A stretch of DNA of 64,000 bases from Eupeodes corollae (taxonomy: Eukaryota; Arthropoda; Insecta; Diptera; Syrphidae): contig NC_079149.1 of the NCBI RefSeq assembly GCF_945859685.1, forward strand, positions 85,427,073 to 85,491,072. Direction: 5' to 3'. Of the stretch, positions 20,863-32,379 are shown piece by piece. Numbering within the stretch: position 1 is the stretch's first letter; every line of letters starts with the position of its first letter. Below the pieces are notes generated by a model, which did no database searches, was not told the origin of the DNA, and saw only the letters and a program-made list of their open reading frames with translations. The position numbers and the translations under genes are program-made.

Positions 20863-23352
20863 ATGTTCAAATGGTAGACATGTGCATTCAAGAGGACACA
20901 AGCGTCCACAGGTTTTTCTCAAAACCCACCTCTGTCTATCAACTCCTACTCTCACCTCCCCGCGGTGAACATCGGGTGCCCAGTACTTCAACTGGAGATT
21001 GGGTTCTAACCCCAGTAGAAAGTTGTTGGGGGCAGCAAACGAGAGGAGGGAGAAGTGTTTCTACTTAGGCACCTCTCCTTATCCAGATGGCAGCGGAGGA
21101 ATTCCCGAGATGGAATCAACGGTGGCGTCTACAGTTCCAGTAAGGTTGAACTACTTAGTGAACACTTTATAGGGCTTCTACGAAATATTCAGAGCTCAGG
21201 CCTATAAGGAGCAGTTTTATCCCATCCTTGGAGTTATACTTAGGATTTGGCCCTCCAGGTTGAGGGTTGTGCGTCGGGGTGATTTTCTGGCCACGGAAAA
21301 GCTTTCATAGTTGCGAAGCACCAACAAGCCTCGGATAACGGATTTACTATTGACAACCAACGCAAACGAATAAAGGACAACGAACTTCGGATATGCACGT
21401 GGAATGTTAGGTCCCTTAACAGACCACGTGCGGCCCAAAAATTAGCGGAGGCCCTAGACTGCTATAAAGCAGATATCACCGCCATCTAGGAAATACGATG
21501 GGATGGGCCGGGCAAAAAGAGGATGGAAAACTGCGATATTTACTATGGTGACTGCTACCACGAAAACCAACAGCGCTTATTTGGATGCGGCTTCGTCATT
21601 GGACCCAGACTCAGGCAAGAAGTCTTGAGCTATAGGTGCATCAATGAGCGCCTCAAGACCATACGCATCAAGGCTAAATTCGCCAACATTAGCCTGATAT
21701 GCGCCCCCCACAGAAGAGAAAGACGACAATACCAAAGATATGTTCTTTGGGCTCCTAGACAAAACATATGAGCAGTGTCCTAGCTACGATATTAAAACTG
21801 TCCTGGTCGATTTTAATGTCAAGCTAGGAAGGGAAGACATCTTTGGTGGAATAATGGGGAAGAACAGCCTGCACGCCAACACTTCCGACAATGGATTCAG
21901 GCTCATAGATTTTGCTGCGGTGCAAAACGTCATGGTATCAAAACGCGTTTTCCACACCTCAACATCCAAAAAGGAACTTGGACTTCTCCAGATCAATCTA
22001 CCGTCACCCAGATTGACCATATTGCCATCGATGCCAGACACGCTTCCAGCATCATGGATGTCCGAACCGATCGACTCGGACCACTTCCTCGTTGTAGCCA
22101 AGGTACCACTTCGAGTTTCCAGACCCAAGGCAAAACAGGGAGGTGCTGGGAGAAGGTACAACGTCGAACGGCTACAATCGCCAGAGATCACCAAATCCTT
22201 TTCCGACCGAGTTACAAGTAACCTCTCTCGAAGTTCTCTACCGCCAACACAATGTATCGAAAACCAGTGGCAACATTGCCAAGATGCAATCAGAGAAGCC
22301 GCCTCTGATGTGCTGGGTTTCAAACAGCCACCAACAAGGAACCCCTGGTTTGATGAGGAAAGTCGGCAGGCAAATGCAGCCAAACAACAGGCACGCAAAG
22401 CGGCGCAGCAGAAAAGGACGAGAGGTGCTCATGAGCTCCATGAGCAAAAGGGGAAAGAGGAACACCGACTTCTTAGAAGGAAAAAGAGACTGCTGAAAAG
22501 CGTGCGGTCGAAGATGTTGAGAGGTTTAAAAGCAGGAATGAAGTTCGAAAGTTTTATGAACAGGTGAAACGAAATTCACAGGTACAGAAACCTAGAACCG
22601 AAGGCTGCAAAGACGAAAGTGGAAACATCATAGTGGAACCGCAGTCAATGCTGGGGATATGGAAGGACCACTTCTGCAGACTGTATAAAGGCGACGACGA
22701 ACCGAATTCTGGTGTCAGGCAGGATGATGATCTATTCAACATAGATGACGAAAGCCAACAATCCCGTCCTCTCGACTTAGACCGAGTAAAGATTGCCATA
22801 TCTTAGTTGAAGTCTAATAAAGCCACTGCTGGAGCTGATGGCTTGAATGCCAAGCTCTTTAAAGCAGCTGGAGATAAGTTGGTTAGGAGCATGCACCAAC
22901 TTGTCTGTAAGATATGGTCGGAAGAAAGCATGCCCGATGAATTGAACCTCAGTTTTGTTTGCCCGATCCTGAAGAAAGGAGACCCTCGAAACTGCACCAA
23001 CTATAGAGGAATCAGTCTCCTTAACTTCGCCTATAAAATAAATCCGTAATTTGTGAACGTCAAAAGCCCATCGTCAACAACCTGATAGGTCCTTATCAAA
23101 TATTCACATTACGGCAGATCCTGGAAAAAACCAAGAACACCAAATCGACACACACCATCTTCTCATCGATTTCAAGGCCGCATATGACAGCATCTACAGG
23201 GACAGAGCCATGTCTAGTTTCGGCATCCCTGCCACACTCGCCCGTTTGTGCAGGATGACCATGAAGAACTCACGTTGCTCCATAAAGGTTGGAAACAACT
23301 TAACAGAACCTTTCGATGTCAAAAATGTCATCACTAGAGGTACTATCTTTAC
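20863..23352 (+). mobile_element. RTE-clade LINE, copy 1 (5' end present, 3' truncated)
   Basis: The 5' end ATGTTCAAATGGTAGACATG is shared with copy 5 at 59143, so both keep the start. About 500 bp of leader follows. Then comes the endonuclease (ICTWNVRSLNRPRA near 21394, VLVDFNVKLGREDIFGG near 21800, DSDHFLVVAKV near 22075), a Lys/Arg-rich linker, and the start of the reverse transcriptase (ATAGADGLNAKLFKA, NYRGISLLNFAYKI). The endonuclease frame has a stop at 21487 in the QEIR motif, the RT is shifted, and the segment before the YADD motif is deleted (FDVKN joins directly to ITRGTIF). The element stops near 23352 where an unrelated LINE begins. Confidence 0.8.
21361..23345 (+). pseudogene. 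RTE endonuclease-reverse transcriptase, broken
   Basis: This is the coding part of copy 1. The two longest intact pieces are 21523-21771 (ENCDIYYGDCYHENQQ, endonuclease core) and 21740-22567 (endonuclease C-terminus with the SDH motif, then linker). The RT begins after a TAG at 22804-22806 with KSNKATAGADGLNAKLF. The apurinic-type endonuclease nicks target DNA and the RT copies the RNA at the nick. At least four frame changes and the loss of the catalytic YADD make it inactive. Confidence 0.75.
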
Positions 23353-23419
23353 CACAATGAGTATTGAGTACCACAAAGGCACTCCTATAAAGACTCTTCA
23401 CTTCATCTAACTTGGTTAT

Positions 23420-24440
23420 CCAGTTATGCGTCGGCAGGGATGGATTACAAACCTTGATCACCTCAATAATGTCCTCGATACCAGCAGGTTTGATTGGAAT
23501 CCAAATGCAGGCTCTAGGTCTGCTAGGAATGCCTTATCGACAACCTCGAGCTTCGCACCTGTCCAAACTTCACCTAACCGGCTGACAGCAACCTTGATGC
23601 CAACCCTCATCGCTTATGGAAGGAATAATCTTGGGAGCGCTCTCAAAATGCTTAAAAAGCCACCAGAGAACTTAACCTTGACCAACTGCCAACGATCAGC
23701 CGATATTGTGCCATCATCATCGCTTCTGTTAATGACCGCAACAACGACTTTGCCCTTCGTGACGTCACTGAAACTGGCTTGTTTCCTGATAGGATTGAGG
23801 GGAGTGCTGGTGTTGTGCACACGAGGCCGTTTTGGCCCCTCAAGAGACCTTTCGCATTTAGACGTAAAGTCTTTACTGGGCCTTGTTGCAGCAAGAACAT
23901 TGTCTGCCCATTCAACGCGAACGGTTTAGCGGTTTCCTTTCAGCCCCCAATGATGCACCAGAGGCTTTTTGGATTCTCACAGCTTTCCGCCTCTGTTTAA
24001 TACAATAATAAGCCAATACGGCTTTTCGAGAGTTTCCTCTTTCCATTTCTCAGTAGCAGTGGTAGGGCCATTATTCACAACCCTGCCACTACTGGAATTA
24101 GGTATTGCTACCTTCCCACTCTCGTTGCTGCCAACAGCACAGGAGGGTCCATGGATTGCCACTACTCCCTTCTCTGTGGTGGCCGCAGGAGATACGGCAA
24201 ACGCTTTTGACGCCAAACTGCGGCCCGGTTTTGAAGAGATACCGTTCACATTATTTTTTTCATTTTTGTTTTTGTTCATCTTTGGTCCCACGAGTTGCGA
24301 ACAAAGAGAGGTCCGTTTGTACAGAGATTCGCATATACAGATAAGGCTAGTTAATCCGGAGATAGCCAGGTATCCGGATACTCCTCTAGAGACCGAGCTA
24401 TTTTTTGAATTGGGCCCCCAGCCAGGCTGACCATCGGAAC
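23420..24440 (-). pseudogene. LINE ORF1 (gag-like) fragment with 5' leader
   Basis: On the minus strand a leader (24440-24292) leads to ATG at 24291: MGPKMNKNKNEKNNVNGIS, a basic Lys/Asn-rich start. With frame changes it continues to KRPRVHNTSTPLNPIRK, then KVVVAVINRSDDDGTISADR, and KVAVSRLGEVWTGAKLEVVD. This resembles the first-frame nucleic-acid-binding protein of LOA/R1-group LINEs, which coats element RNA. The zinc-knuckle end is not seen. Broken by stops near 23998 and 23613. The plus-strand frame over the same bases (23969-24430) is its antisense shadow. Clade assignment is tentative. Confidence 0.5.
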
Positions 24441-24840
24441 GGGTCGTTTAACACTTTAGATCCAGGCCACTAAAGATAAGATGTAGTTGGAAAGGAAGAG
24501 ATAGGGTAGGGAGTCAGTTGATGTTAAGAACATCATTCTGATATGTTGAGACATTATTAGGATAGTTAAACAGCAATTGAGCTCGGTTACCTATGATGGG
24601 AAGGAGAACCGGAGAGAGGAGCGCTGTCAAGTTTTTTGCCAGTTGTTGACATAAGCTTTGGCTTGTATGCATTGTTAATTTGGGAAGGGGTGATGATTCT
24701 GGAAAGGTAGAGGGATAAGAACGTCCTTTAGTTTTAGGATTCATCTGTAGAAAATTTTCGAGAATCATTGACCTTACTCAGCTTCTACAACTCGACAACT
24801 TTGACGTTCAAAGTAGAATGTGTTAACCTGTACCAATTTT
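24441..24840. other. no gene recognised
   Basis: Moderately GC sequence between two LINE fragments. A minus-strand 84-codon frame (24514-24768) is Pro/Ser/Leu-rich and unrecognised; it may be more LINE leader. Confidence 0.35.
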
Positions 24841-25330
24841 GGCGAGTTCAGTTCAGTTACAGTTTCCTGGAATGTCTATGGCTTGGAACCCAGCAAAGGT
24901 GAATATTAAACTCTTGTGCCATCTTGATTAGAGATGATTGACAGTTATGAACTGTTATAGAGTTTGTAGAGACAAAGTCCAGAGAATTAATAGCAGCCTG
25001 ACTATCTGAGAAATTACGGATATCAGATGTTAATATCACGTTTTCCTTAAGCCAGGACAAAAATTCTTTTATCGCCAAAAATTCCGCTTGGAATACGCTA
25101 CAGTGTTTGAGAAGGCGGGAATTGGAGACTTAATTTCAGTCGTTCAGAGTACACACCTCCACCAACACCTTCCTTATAATCTCATCTGTGTAAAAGTGGG
25201 TTGACTCGTCTTCCAGGAATGACCTATCCTCCCAGAAAGATCTGGAAGGTACAGAAATCTTGAAGTTTATGTCAGTTAGGAGATAGTGAAGCCAGTGTGC
25301 TTTGGAATTGATTCTAAATGCTTAAAAATT
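24840..25330 (-). pseudogene. LINE RNase H fragment
   Basis: The minus strand reads FLSWLKENVILTSDIRNFSD then SQAAINSLDFVSTNSITVHN and FNIHLCWVPSHRHSRKL, an RNase H core with the active-site Asp of the SDSQAA motif. It matches 57250-57700 nearly base for base in places (GAGACTTAATTTCAGTCGTT). The N-terminal YTDGS strand has decayed, and the reading ends before the GN.RAD.LA helix. Same family as 14002-14712. Confidence 0.65.
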
Positions 25331-26555
25331 ACGGATTGGTCAATGTTGTTGTTTATCCACTGCTGATAAAGCTTTTTTAATATAATCTAATATTGCTTTG
25401 GCGAATCAAACAAAATTTGAAGCAATTGGTCAATTGCTTTTAAAGATGATGAACTGGAGAACAATTTTTTTTCTTAGAAATATTGCATAGATTAAAGTTT
25501 TTTAAATGTTCATTAAGCAGTAATATATTCAGCTCAATAAAATAACGCTGGTACAACCGATTTTGCCAAACCTTAATTTCTGAAATCGTACAAAAAGAAA
25601 ACATCGTTAAGACTTATTTATACTGACTGCTATCTTGCTACTCTTAAATAAAAAATATATTATCAAAACTAAACAAACTTTGCACCTTATCTAAGATATC
25701 TTTAATAAAATACTTTTATTGTATCTTAGTACATGTGACTTTCTTGTTTTTATTCAACTACATATAATGTACATATGTATTTTAGAATTTTATCAGCTAA
25801 TGATTTAAATAGAATGTTGTCCTGAAATAAACAATAAATAAAGCTACGTTCTAACAAAATGAAATTAACAATAACAATAACAATAACAATAAACTTGGGC
25901 CATTTTGAAATGTTCTTATTTTGTTATCAATTATCATTTTGAAATATTAATCAAGAAAAGATTAATAATAATCAACCTTTTAATATGGTGTTTATAAGAT
26001 TTAATGTGACGTTTGTACCAAAGTTTTCGAGGCTTCGACACCAATGACCGATTCCAAAGAACGTTTTTAAGGTTTCGACATCAATGATTAATGTAAAAAA
26101 AAAAGATATAAAATAAATTAAACACAGCTAAGAGTGTTCGTTTCTAGATTTAAGATTTGATTCGAGGACTGTGATTTCAAGATTACATCGTTTGTTTTAA
26201 TTGGACCTTGATGGATTGTCAGCGTAGGCATACTTGAAATGTATCACCCATAAGGATCAAATGAAGCCAAAAGATGATTTCAGAAAATTGAATGCTTTAC
26301 TTTTGAAAATACATTTCTTTGGTGTCTAAATTTTTGCAGTGTTACTTTGCAAATAGAAAAAATACAGACATTCAAACACCATAGCTTGTTTTTTTTCAAT
26401 TAAGAAAATTATTTGACTACTTTTAGGATATTATAAAGTTATTTCCTAATAAGAAGATGCCAAACTTAACATTAATATATGACAAATAATAAGCAGAAGC
26501 TGACAAAAAAGAAAGTAATGTATTAGGTAATTTAAAATTTGCTGAAATTTATAGG
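25331..26555. other. no gene seen; short AACAAT microsatellite
   Basis: AT-rich intergenic sequence with an (AACAAT)n run at 25867-25893 and no recognisable coding motif on either strand. Confidence 0.5.
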
Positions 26556-28270
26556 CATTCCACATTCGCGTAGTACGGCTAAAGAACGAATCTCTGTATT
26601 TGTCAGTACGGCCGAAGTTGGGCTCGAGGGTATACTGATGAGCATTCCTAGAAGCGCGAGTATTACGGTTGAACTGTAAGGGAAGGAACGCAACTGGCTA
26701 TTTAACTAGAGCATAAGCCGTTAAAATATCGGTAAAAAAGGGTCAGACAAGAGACCTTACGACGATGTTCAAGCGAAGTAAATGAACTTATGATGATATT
26801 ATCATCTATCAATTTAAATGCTCTACGTTCAATAATCTCCAAGAGGCTTAAGTAAGTTGCAGGAGCACCAGCCCAGAGATGGGAGTTATGCTCAAGTTTT
26901 GGACGTATATAAGTTTTGTAGATAACAGCCAGATCAGAAGGTGTGAAACATTTATTGCATCGCCTAAGAAAACCTAAACACCTTTCGGCAATTTTGGCGA
27001 CATCGCGTATGTGATCATTCCACAAAAGGTGGTTGGTGACACACATACCGAGAATATTGAGGTGTTCAGTTTCATTGATGCAAGTGCGATCCATGGATAA
27101 TGGCAATGGGGGTATATCTCGCTTTAACGATACAAAACAGTATTGGGTCTTCGAAGCATTAAATTCCACGCGGTTTTTTATTCCCCAGTGTACAGTGCTA
27201 TTTAGATCAGAATTTAATAAACTTATCATATTTTGTCGTTGCAATTCCACATTCGAAGGTGAGGGATGTGATTCTGAAAACGAATATGAAAAGCTAATAG
27301 TACTATCGTCAGCGAAACAATGTATTAGTTTAGATGTTGCAGACAGGAGATCATTAATAAAAATGAGAAAGAGTGTTCAAGATAAAACAGAGCCCTGGGG
27401 CACACCAGCCTTTATTTTGTGGTTTTCAGACTAGAATTCATCCAATACTACTTGTATTGAACGATTCGAAAGGTAATTACTAATCCAATGAAGCAGGGAT
27501 TCATGAAAACCGAATGCTCGCATTTTCGATAACAGAGCCTGATGCCAAACCCTATCAAATGCTTTTGAAATATCAAGTGCAATAATCTTACTTTCTCCAA
27601 AACGATGTTAAGATTTGTTCCACTGTTCGGTGAGATAAACCATGAGATTAGCAGTGGATCTATTGCAACGAAAGCCATACTGCCGGTCATTAAGAAGCTT
27701 TCGATCTTCAAGATATTTCTTAAACTGATAATTAACCTTGGAAAGAAGGGACGTAAGTGCAATCGGTCGGTAGTTAGAGGGCGATAAAGATTCGCCTTTT
27801 TTGGGAATAGGCTGGACAAATGCCGTTTTCCATCCGCTCGGGACGAGACCTGAGGAGTAGGACAGATGAAAAAGCTTACGCAGTGGTTTTGCCAGCGTTG
27901 AAGAACACCTCTTCAGAACAATCGCGAGGATACCATCCGGACCAGCGGATTTATGTGTGTTTAGGATCTCTTAGGACTCTTGCCACAGTACGAGTGCGAA
28001 AAAAGATTAGTCCCATAGAATCACTAACTCGCTCAAGTACAGGCGGAGTCATAACACTCACTGGCAGCGTAGAATTGGCGGCGAACTGCCTAACAAAGAG
28101 ATTAGCTTTTTTTAAAAGCTAACAAAAGGAGTGTCATTGACAACAAGCGTAGGAACCGAAGAAGAGGAACAATTTTTCATGTTTTTTACAAATGACCAAA
28201 AAGTTTTACTGCCCTTGGGACATTGCAGTATTTTTTGCCGTAACTTTTGGAGTTTTTACAACAAAGTGGT
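26556..28270 (-). mobile_element. Jockey/CR1-group LINE, copy 1
   Basis: Minus-strand translation runs from the endonuclease-RT linker (STLPVSVMTPPVLERVSD near 28040) through RT: SPSNYRPIALTSLLSKV, KIIALDISKAFDRVWHQ (first catalytic Asp), LSNRSIQVVLDEF, GVPQGSVLS-type block, CFADDSTISFSYSF (the FADD active site) and the thumb (VIYKTYIRPKLEHNSHLW). The longest intact frame is 26702-27250 (182 codons). Several shifts and stops separate the parts, and the endonuclease is absent. The 3' end is near 26556 without an obvious poly-A. The same family recurs at 32380-32655, 45370-46250 (minus) and 50885-51700 (plus). Confidence 0.75.
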
Positions 28271-28589
28271 CTTGTGGAGATAGAGGCTAGTTCCTATATG
28301 CACTACATGATTGTGATCGGCCTTGATTCAAGGCGCATTCCAAGCATAATTTAAATCGTCCATCTCCAGCATCGATTGACAAACAATCAACATTGCCTTC
28401 AATGGAATACAAATTTTCACCAGTCCAATGGAGTACTTTGTAACTGGGATTGGATTTGTACAATAATGACTCTCTGATACCATAAAAATGATCACATACA
28501 GTATGTTACATAAGAGCGTGGTCACTGTTGAATAATAACAACAATTGATTTTTCGTCAATACTCAATGCAAATACCTCAGAAGCAAATC

Positions 28590-29386
28590 CAATCTCCTGT
28601 ATTGTCAATTATGGCCTGGCACCGTGGGGGCATACTTTCCACTTGTTTTTCTGCATATTCTACTGGAAAAGACCTCCAAATATTACGAATTTGTCGATAA
28701 AGTTGATCATGGCAAGCTGCATTTTCATCAGAGCCCAAACATTATCTATGGGATTTGCATCCGGTTACTGAGATGGTCAATATAAAGTAAGAACTCCGTT
28801 TTGCACCTTCCACTCGCTACACGCTCGACTCCGATGTTTTAGATCGTTGTCCTCTTGAAGGATCCAGCTTTCATTTTTCTTAATATACCATTGCTTAGTA
28901 GTTGGTGACAAAGCCTGTTTAATCATTTTTTCGGCATTTAAATTTTCGGTAAATAAGAACAAAGTACCGAAACCTTTCTTTGAGAAGCACCCCCAAACAT
29001 GGACCTTGACGGGGTGTTTAACAGTCCATTGAACATCCTACTGCTCGGAAATGCACAGAGCGAAGATTCATCAGAAAAAATTACTTGCACTCAACATTGT
29101 TTTTTTCCAAAGTACTGCGATATTTCAGTTTATTGGCAAGCAAGTGGCTCCAAATCGTTCCGTAAGATTTGTCAACACCTTTTGCTTTCAACTTCACAGC
29201 AGGTTAGTCTGTTGGATTTTTCGAGAGCAATGCAATCTTTTTTTCGTCTTTTTGTGAGACTTTGCTTGCACTTCCGCGATCAGGAAAATCATCAACGTTA
29301 CCGACCTTTTTATAGCGATTTATTCACTTGCTAACGAACTGCTTCGACTTTTCCATATATTTCGCTGCTGCATGCAAACATAGAAA
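28590..29386 (-). pseudogene. Tc1-like transposase, divergent type
   Basis: The minus strand shows a helix-turn-helix start (GKSKQFVSK) near 29350, then the DDE core: VIFSDESSLCISEQ (Asp 1), VKVHVWGCFSKKGFGTLFLF and WILQEDNDLKHRSRACSEWK (Asp 2 in EDND), then WPS-type decay near 28775 leading to NPIDNVWALMK. The only frame over 60 codons is 28777-28962. It resembles the pogo-like/Tc1 relatives in which LKHRS replaces PKHTS. It abuts the truncated LINE at 29387, so its insertion or a deletion removed that LINE's 3' end. Confidence 0.65.
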
Positions 29387-30798
29387 AACGCCCCGAAAAT
29401 TAAATTGTTGGTCGAAGACATAACTCTTGCAATGTGACCTCGAACGAGTTTTATCACGAAATTGTCAATTCTGTTGATTCGAGCCCCGTTGTATAGGACC
29501 TCGTTTGAATAGTAATGCACATAAGAAGATTCGGCTGTTCGATATAAGCCGGTACAGCGTCGTAAACAATGCCGCTCGAACACCCGAAACTTCTCCATCT
29601 GGGAAGGGGCAACGTTGAACCACACAGGACAACCATAAACGATCATTGGCCGTATGAGGGCCATGTAGCAAATTACCTTCACTCTGGGGTCAAGCCGACT
29701 GCTAAAAAACAGCCGTTTCGTCAGAGCGAAGGCTCCTCTGGCCCTGGTCAGAGCACCATTTATATGTCTGTCGAAATATAAATACTGATCTAACCAGATA
29801 CCGAGGTACTTCACTACACTTTTGCTCGCTAATGGCTGCCTGTGAAGATCAACGATGACCATCTTGCGCCAATTTTTACACGTATCCCTCGTGGCCCTAG
29901 CCAACGGAGTCCGGAACAGAATTGTCTCCGACTTCTGGACATTTATTTTCAGTTTCCAGTCGTCGCAATATCGCTGAATCTTGTCGAAATCACGCTGCAA
30001 GAGAATTCTAATAACCTCAACCTTTCGGGCCGTTCTGTACGCAATTAGATCATCGGCGTACGCAATTGCCTTTGTAAGACTACCTATCAGATCGCTGGTG
30101 TAAATGCTGAAGAGAATCGGCGAATTCACCGCTCCCTGTTGAAGACCATTTTTAATTGAGAATGTTGTGGTAGAAGTTACATTGCCACTTTTGACAACAA
30201 ACTTTCTACCATTAAGCATATCATAAAGTATATATAACAATGGCTTGCTTATGCCAAGCCTGCTCAGTTTTAAGTAAAGACCCTCTAACCATACGGTGTC
30301 AAAGGCCTTTTCCAAATCAACCAGAACAGCACCTGTGCATTGTTGTTTTGATTTATTCCATTGGATATCAGAAACGAGTTTAGACGCAGCATGAATTGTG
30401 TCATGACCCGCCTTGAACCCGAACTGTTTATCCGGAATTATTTTGTTGCCCGCAGCCCACTTAGTTAGAGCCCTATTAATAATTTTCTCGACAACTTTGT
30501 TGATGCTCGCAAGAAGACTTATCGACCGAAGATTTGACGGGTTGGAGTTGTCCTTTCCCTTTTTCAGGAGAGGATGAACCACAGCGGTCTTCCAATGCAC
30601 TGGATAATATGCATTATTGAAGAGTGTGGTGTAAATGTCAATTGCCTCCATCGGTAAATATCTTAGTAAAACGTTGGATATACCATCGACACCTGCTGAC
30701 TTTTTGCTTTTTATTGAGTTGAAGATGAGCTCAAGCTCAACCTTCGTCGCTAACAAGGGACTTGGACCCGTTTGCTCGGCGATTATAGCATTTGCCAA
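29320..30798 (-). CDS. LINE reverse transcriptase, 492-codon open frame (fragment)
   Basis: Longest open frame in the window. SAGVDGISNVLLRYL (fingers) is at residues 34-48, RSISLLASINKVVEKIINRA near 91-110, the catalytic VDLEKAFD at 160-167 (Asp161), GLQQGAVNSPILF near 218-230 and AYADD at 246-250, all intact. The thumb contains KYLGIWLDQYLYFDRHI and CLRRCTGLYRTAESS. It reverse-transcribes element RNA at a nicked target. The final 30 or so residues (after IFGAFF) belong to the neighbouring Tc1-like sequence, so the protein is chimeric at its end. The upstream half is in other frames, so it is not a functional gene despite the clean RT. Confidence 0.8.
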   Translation of the reverse strand: MANAIIAEQTGPSPLLATKVELELIFNSIKSKKSAGVDGISNVLLRYLPMEAIDIYTTLFNNAYYPVHWKTAVVHPLLKKGKDNSNPSNLRSISLLASINKVVEKIINRALTKWAAGNKIIPDKQFGFKAGHDTIHAASKLVSDIQWNKSKQQCTGAVLVDLEKAFDTVWLEGLYLKLSRLGISKPLLYILYDMLNGRKFVVKSGNVTSTTTFSIKNGLQQGAVNSPILFSIYTSDLIGSLTKAIAYADDLIAYRTARKVEVIRILLQRDFDKIQRYCDDWKLKINVQKSETILFRTPLARATRDTCKNWRKMVIVDLHRQPLASKSVVKYLGIWLDQYLYFDRHINGALTRARGAFALTKRLFFSSRLDPRVKVICYMALIRPMIVYGCPVWFNVAPSQMEKFRVFERHCLRRCTGLYRTAESSYVHYYSNEVLYNGARINRIDNFVIKLVRGHIARVMSSTNNLIFGAFFYVCMQQRNIWKSRSSSLASE

Positions 30799-31800
30799 GG
30801 AACCGCATGAAACCGCGGTTCTCAGATCGCCATTGTGTCATATTATTTCGAAGGTAAAAGTGATTAAATAGGGCTTTGTTTTCCAGGTCGTGGTTGGGGC
30901 AAATGCTAACATTCACCTTGCGCACTTGCTGGGAAGCAGCTCCCACCACCTCCACATTTTCCTTCGGATCTTCAATTATGTAGAAGTCATCGTCAAAGAT
31001 GGCTTCTTCTGGATCTATTTGCGCTGTCATGAGTACGTCTCTGTTCTCTTCAGTTCTTTGGAGTTTCAGACACGGAAGGTCATTATCGATCTTTTTCCTA
31101 AACATCTTGTTGATTTTAGGGAACATACTAGGGTCACTGGAATTAAATGACCGGATCTTACGGTCCAGTACTTGTTAATTGATAACCTGTAGTTCTCTTT
31201 AATCAACAGATTGATATTTTTTTTGTGGGTCTGTAAGTCGTCTGTACAAGTTTTTGAGTCTTGTCTACTCTTGTGCCTACGTAGTGCGTCAATAGTCGCG
31301 TTTCTGTAAGCGTCCATTTAGTCCCGTTTTTTATACTTTGGTATTGTCCGTTCCATCTTTCGTTTTATTGTTTCGTCCACCTGTTGTAAATGTTGGTCAA
31401 ATTCTGTATTTGTCAGGTTTCTGTTGTTTGGTGGGGCTATGTCGCTCGAACGAAGTTCTCTCGCTAGGGCGTTGGTGAAACGAGGCCAACGCATCTTACT
31501 GTAATTGTAAGAGTGCGTTGCAACGTATTCCTCCAACTCCACGCGTTCGTTCGGAATCTGCATTACAGCAGCTAGTCTGCAGTGATCACTGTCGTACTCG
31601 ACTGTCTGTAAGCAGTTTCCAGGGTGATTACCCGCTTTGTCTGTAACTGTCCGTCTTATGTCGTACAGCAAAAGATCCAGAAAGGAGCCGCTTCTTGGAT
31701 ACGATGGCTTTTTAGTAGCCAGCAGATAGTCCAACGCACTAACAATCACGCTACGCTTACGGAACAAAGTGTTAGAGCTCCGAAAACATTTTGATATGTG
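29387..31800 (-). mobile_element. R1/LOA-like LINE with near-intact reverse transcriptase
   Basis: On the minus strand: endonuclease C-terminus (GSFLDLLLYDIRRTVTD, VEYDSDHCRLAAVM) at 31318-31767, a TAA at 31318-31320 followed in the same frame by MDAYRNATIDALRRHKS, a shift to the linker (FPKINKMFRKKIDNDLP) and another near 30800 into the long RT frame. The 3' end is cut at 29387 just after NNLIFGAF. Same family as 17522-18498. It lacks the endonuclease N-terminus and any identified first ORF. Confidence 0.8.
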
Positions 31801-31842
31801 ATTACAAATACTATAAGACTTTTTAGCCTCTAAATTTTTCTG

Positions 31843-32034
31843 TTAAAAAATTGAAGAATGCGATACCAATAAATGAACGCCTTGAGACACCTTTGGATAG
31901 GCACTTTCATTAGAGTCAACATTATTTGGAGCTGATTCAGTGTCAGCGGACATTCTCATGCCACTCATACTACTGACATTGCCACTACTTTCACTTGTAA
32001 GACCTTCTTCCCAGGTAAGGGGGAGGTTTCTCAT
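31843..32034 (-). CDS. unassigned 63-codon frame
   Basis: ATG at 32034 in a favourable context (AGTCAAAATG) opens MRNLPLTWEEGLTSESSGN, Ser/Asn/Glu-rich, with a later Lys codon followed by GTGTCT that could be a splice donor. An acceptor-like TTATAACAG precedes the ATG. It lies just upstream of the broken LINE at 29387-31800 on the same strand. It may be the start of that LINE's first protein, an isolated host exon, or chance. No family recognised. Confidence 0.25.
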   Translation of the reverse strand: MRNLPLTWEEGLTSESSGNVSSMSGMRMSADTESAPNNVDSNESAYPKVSQGVHLLVSHSSIF

Positions 32035-32035
32035 T

Positions 32036-32379
32036 TTGACTCTGGTTGGGTAATTGCTGTTATAATGAATAATTTTTAAAGATAAAACATAATTTTAATC
32101 ACTTAATCAAACATTGTCACACGCATAATTAAATTTACCAACTTTTCATTCATACAAAATTAAAGAATTAAATTGTTTTACCATAAAAATTGTTGATAAC
32201 AAACTACAAAATTTTTTATAAAATAAAAACAAAACAGATTGTATAAAAATGAGTAAGTTACGAATATTTGATGTTTTAAAAAACATAATAAGATCATAAA
32301 ACAACGTCTGCCTCGTGAAATCTATAAAACTTTTATGTAAGTAGTTTAGTTAGGTTTTGTGATAGGAAAATTGCAACAG
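32036..32379. other. no gene seen
   Basis: AT-rich spacer. Confidence 0.5.

Noticed and set aside
21784..22398. 204-codon minus-strand frame
   Set aside because: Shadow of the RTE endonuclease and linker on the plus strand; the equivalent shadow recurs at every RTE copy (for example 41524-41817 and 60496-60720).
23969..24430. 153-codon plus-strand frame
   Set aside because: Antisense of the LINE ORF1 fragment on the minus strand, which shows recognisable motifs in the right order.
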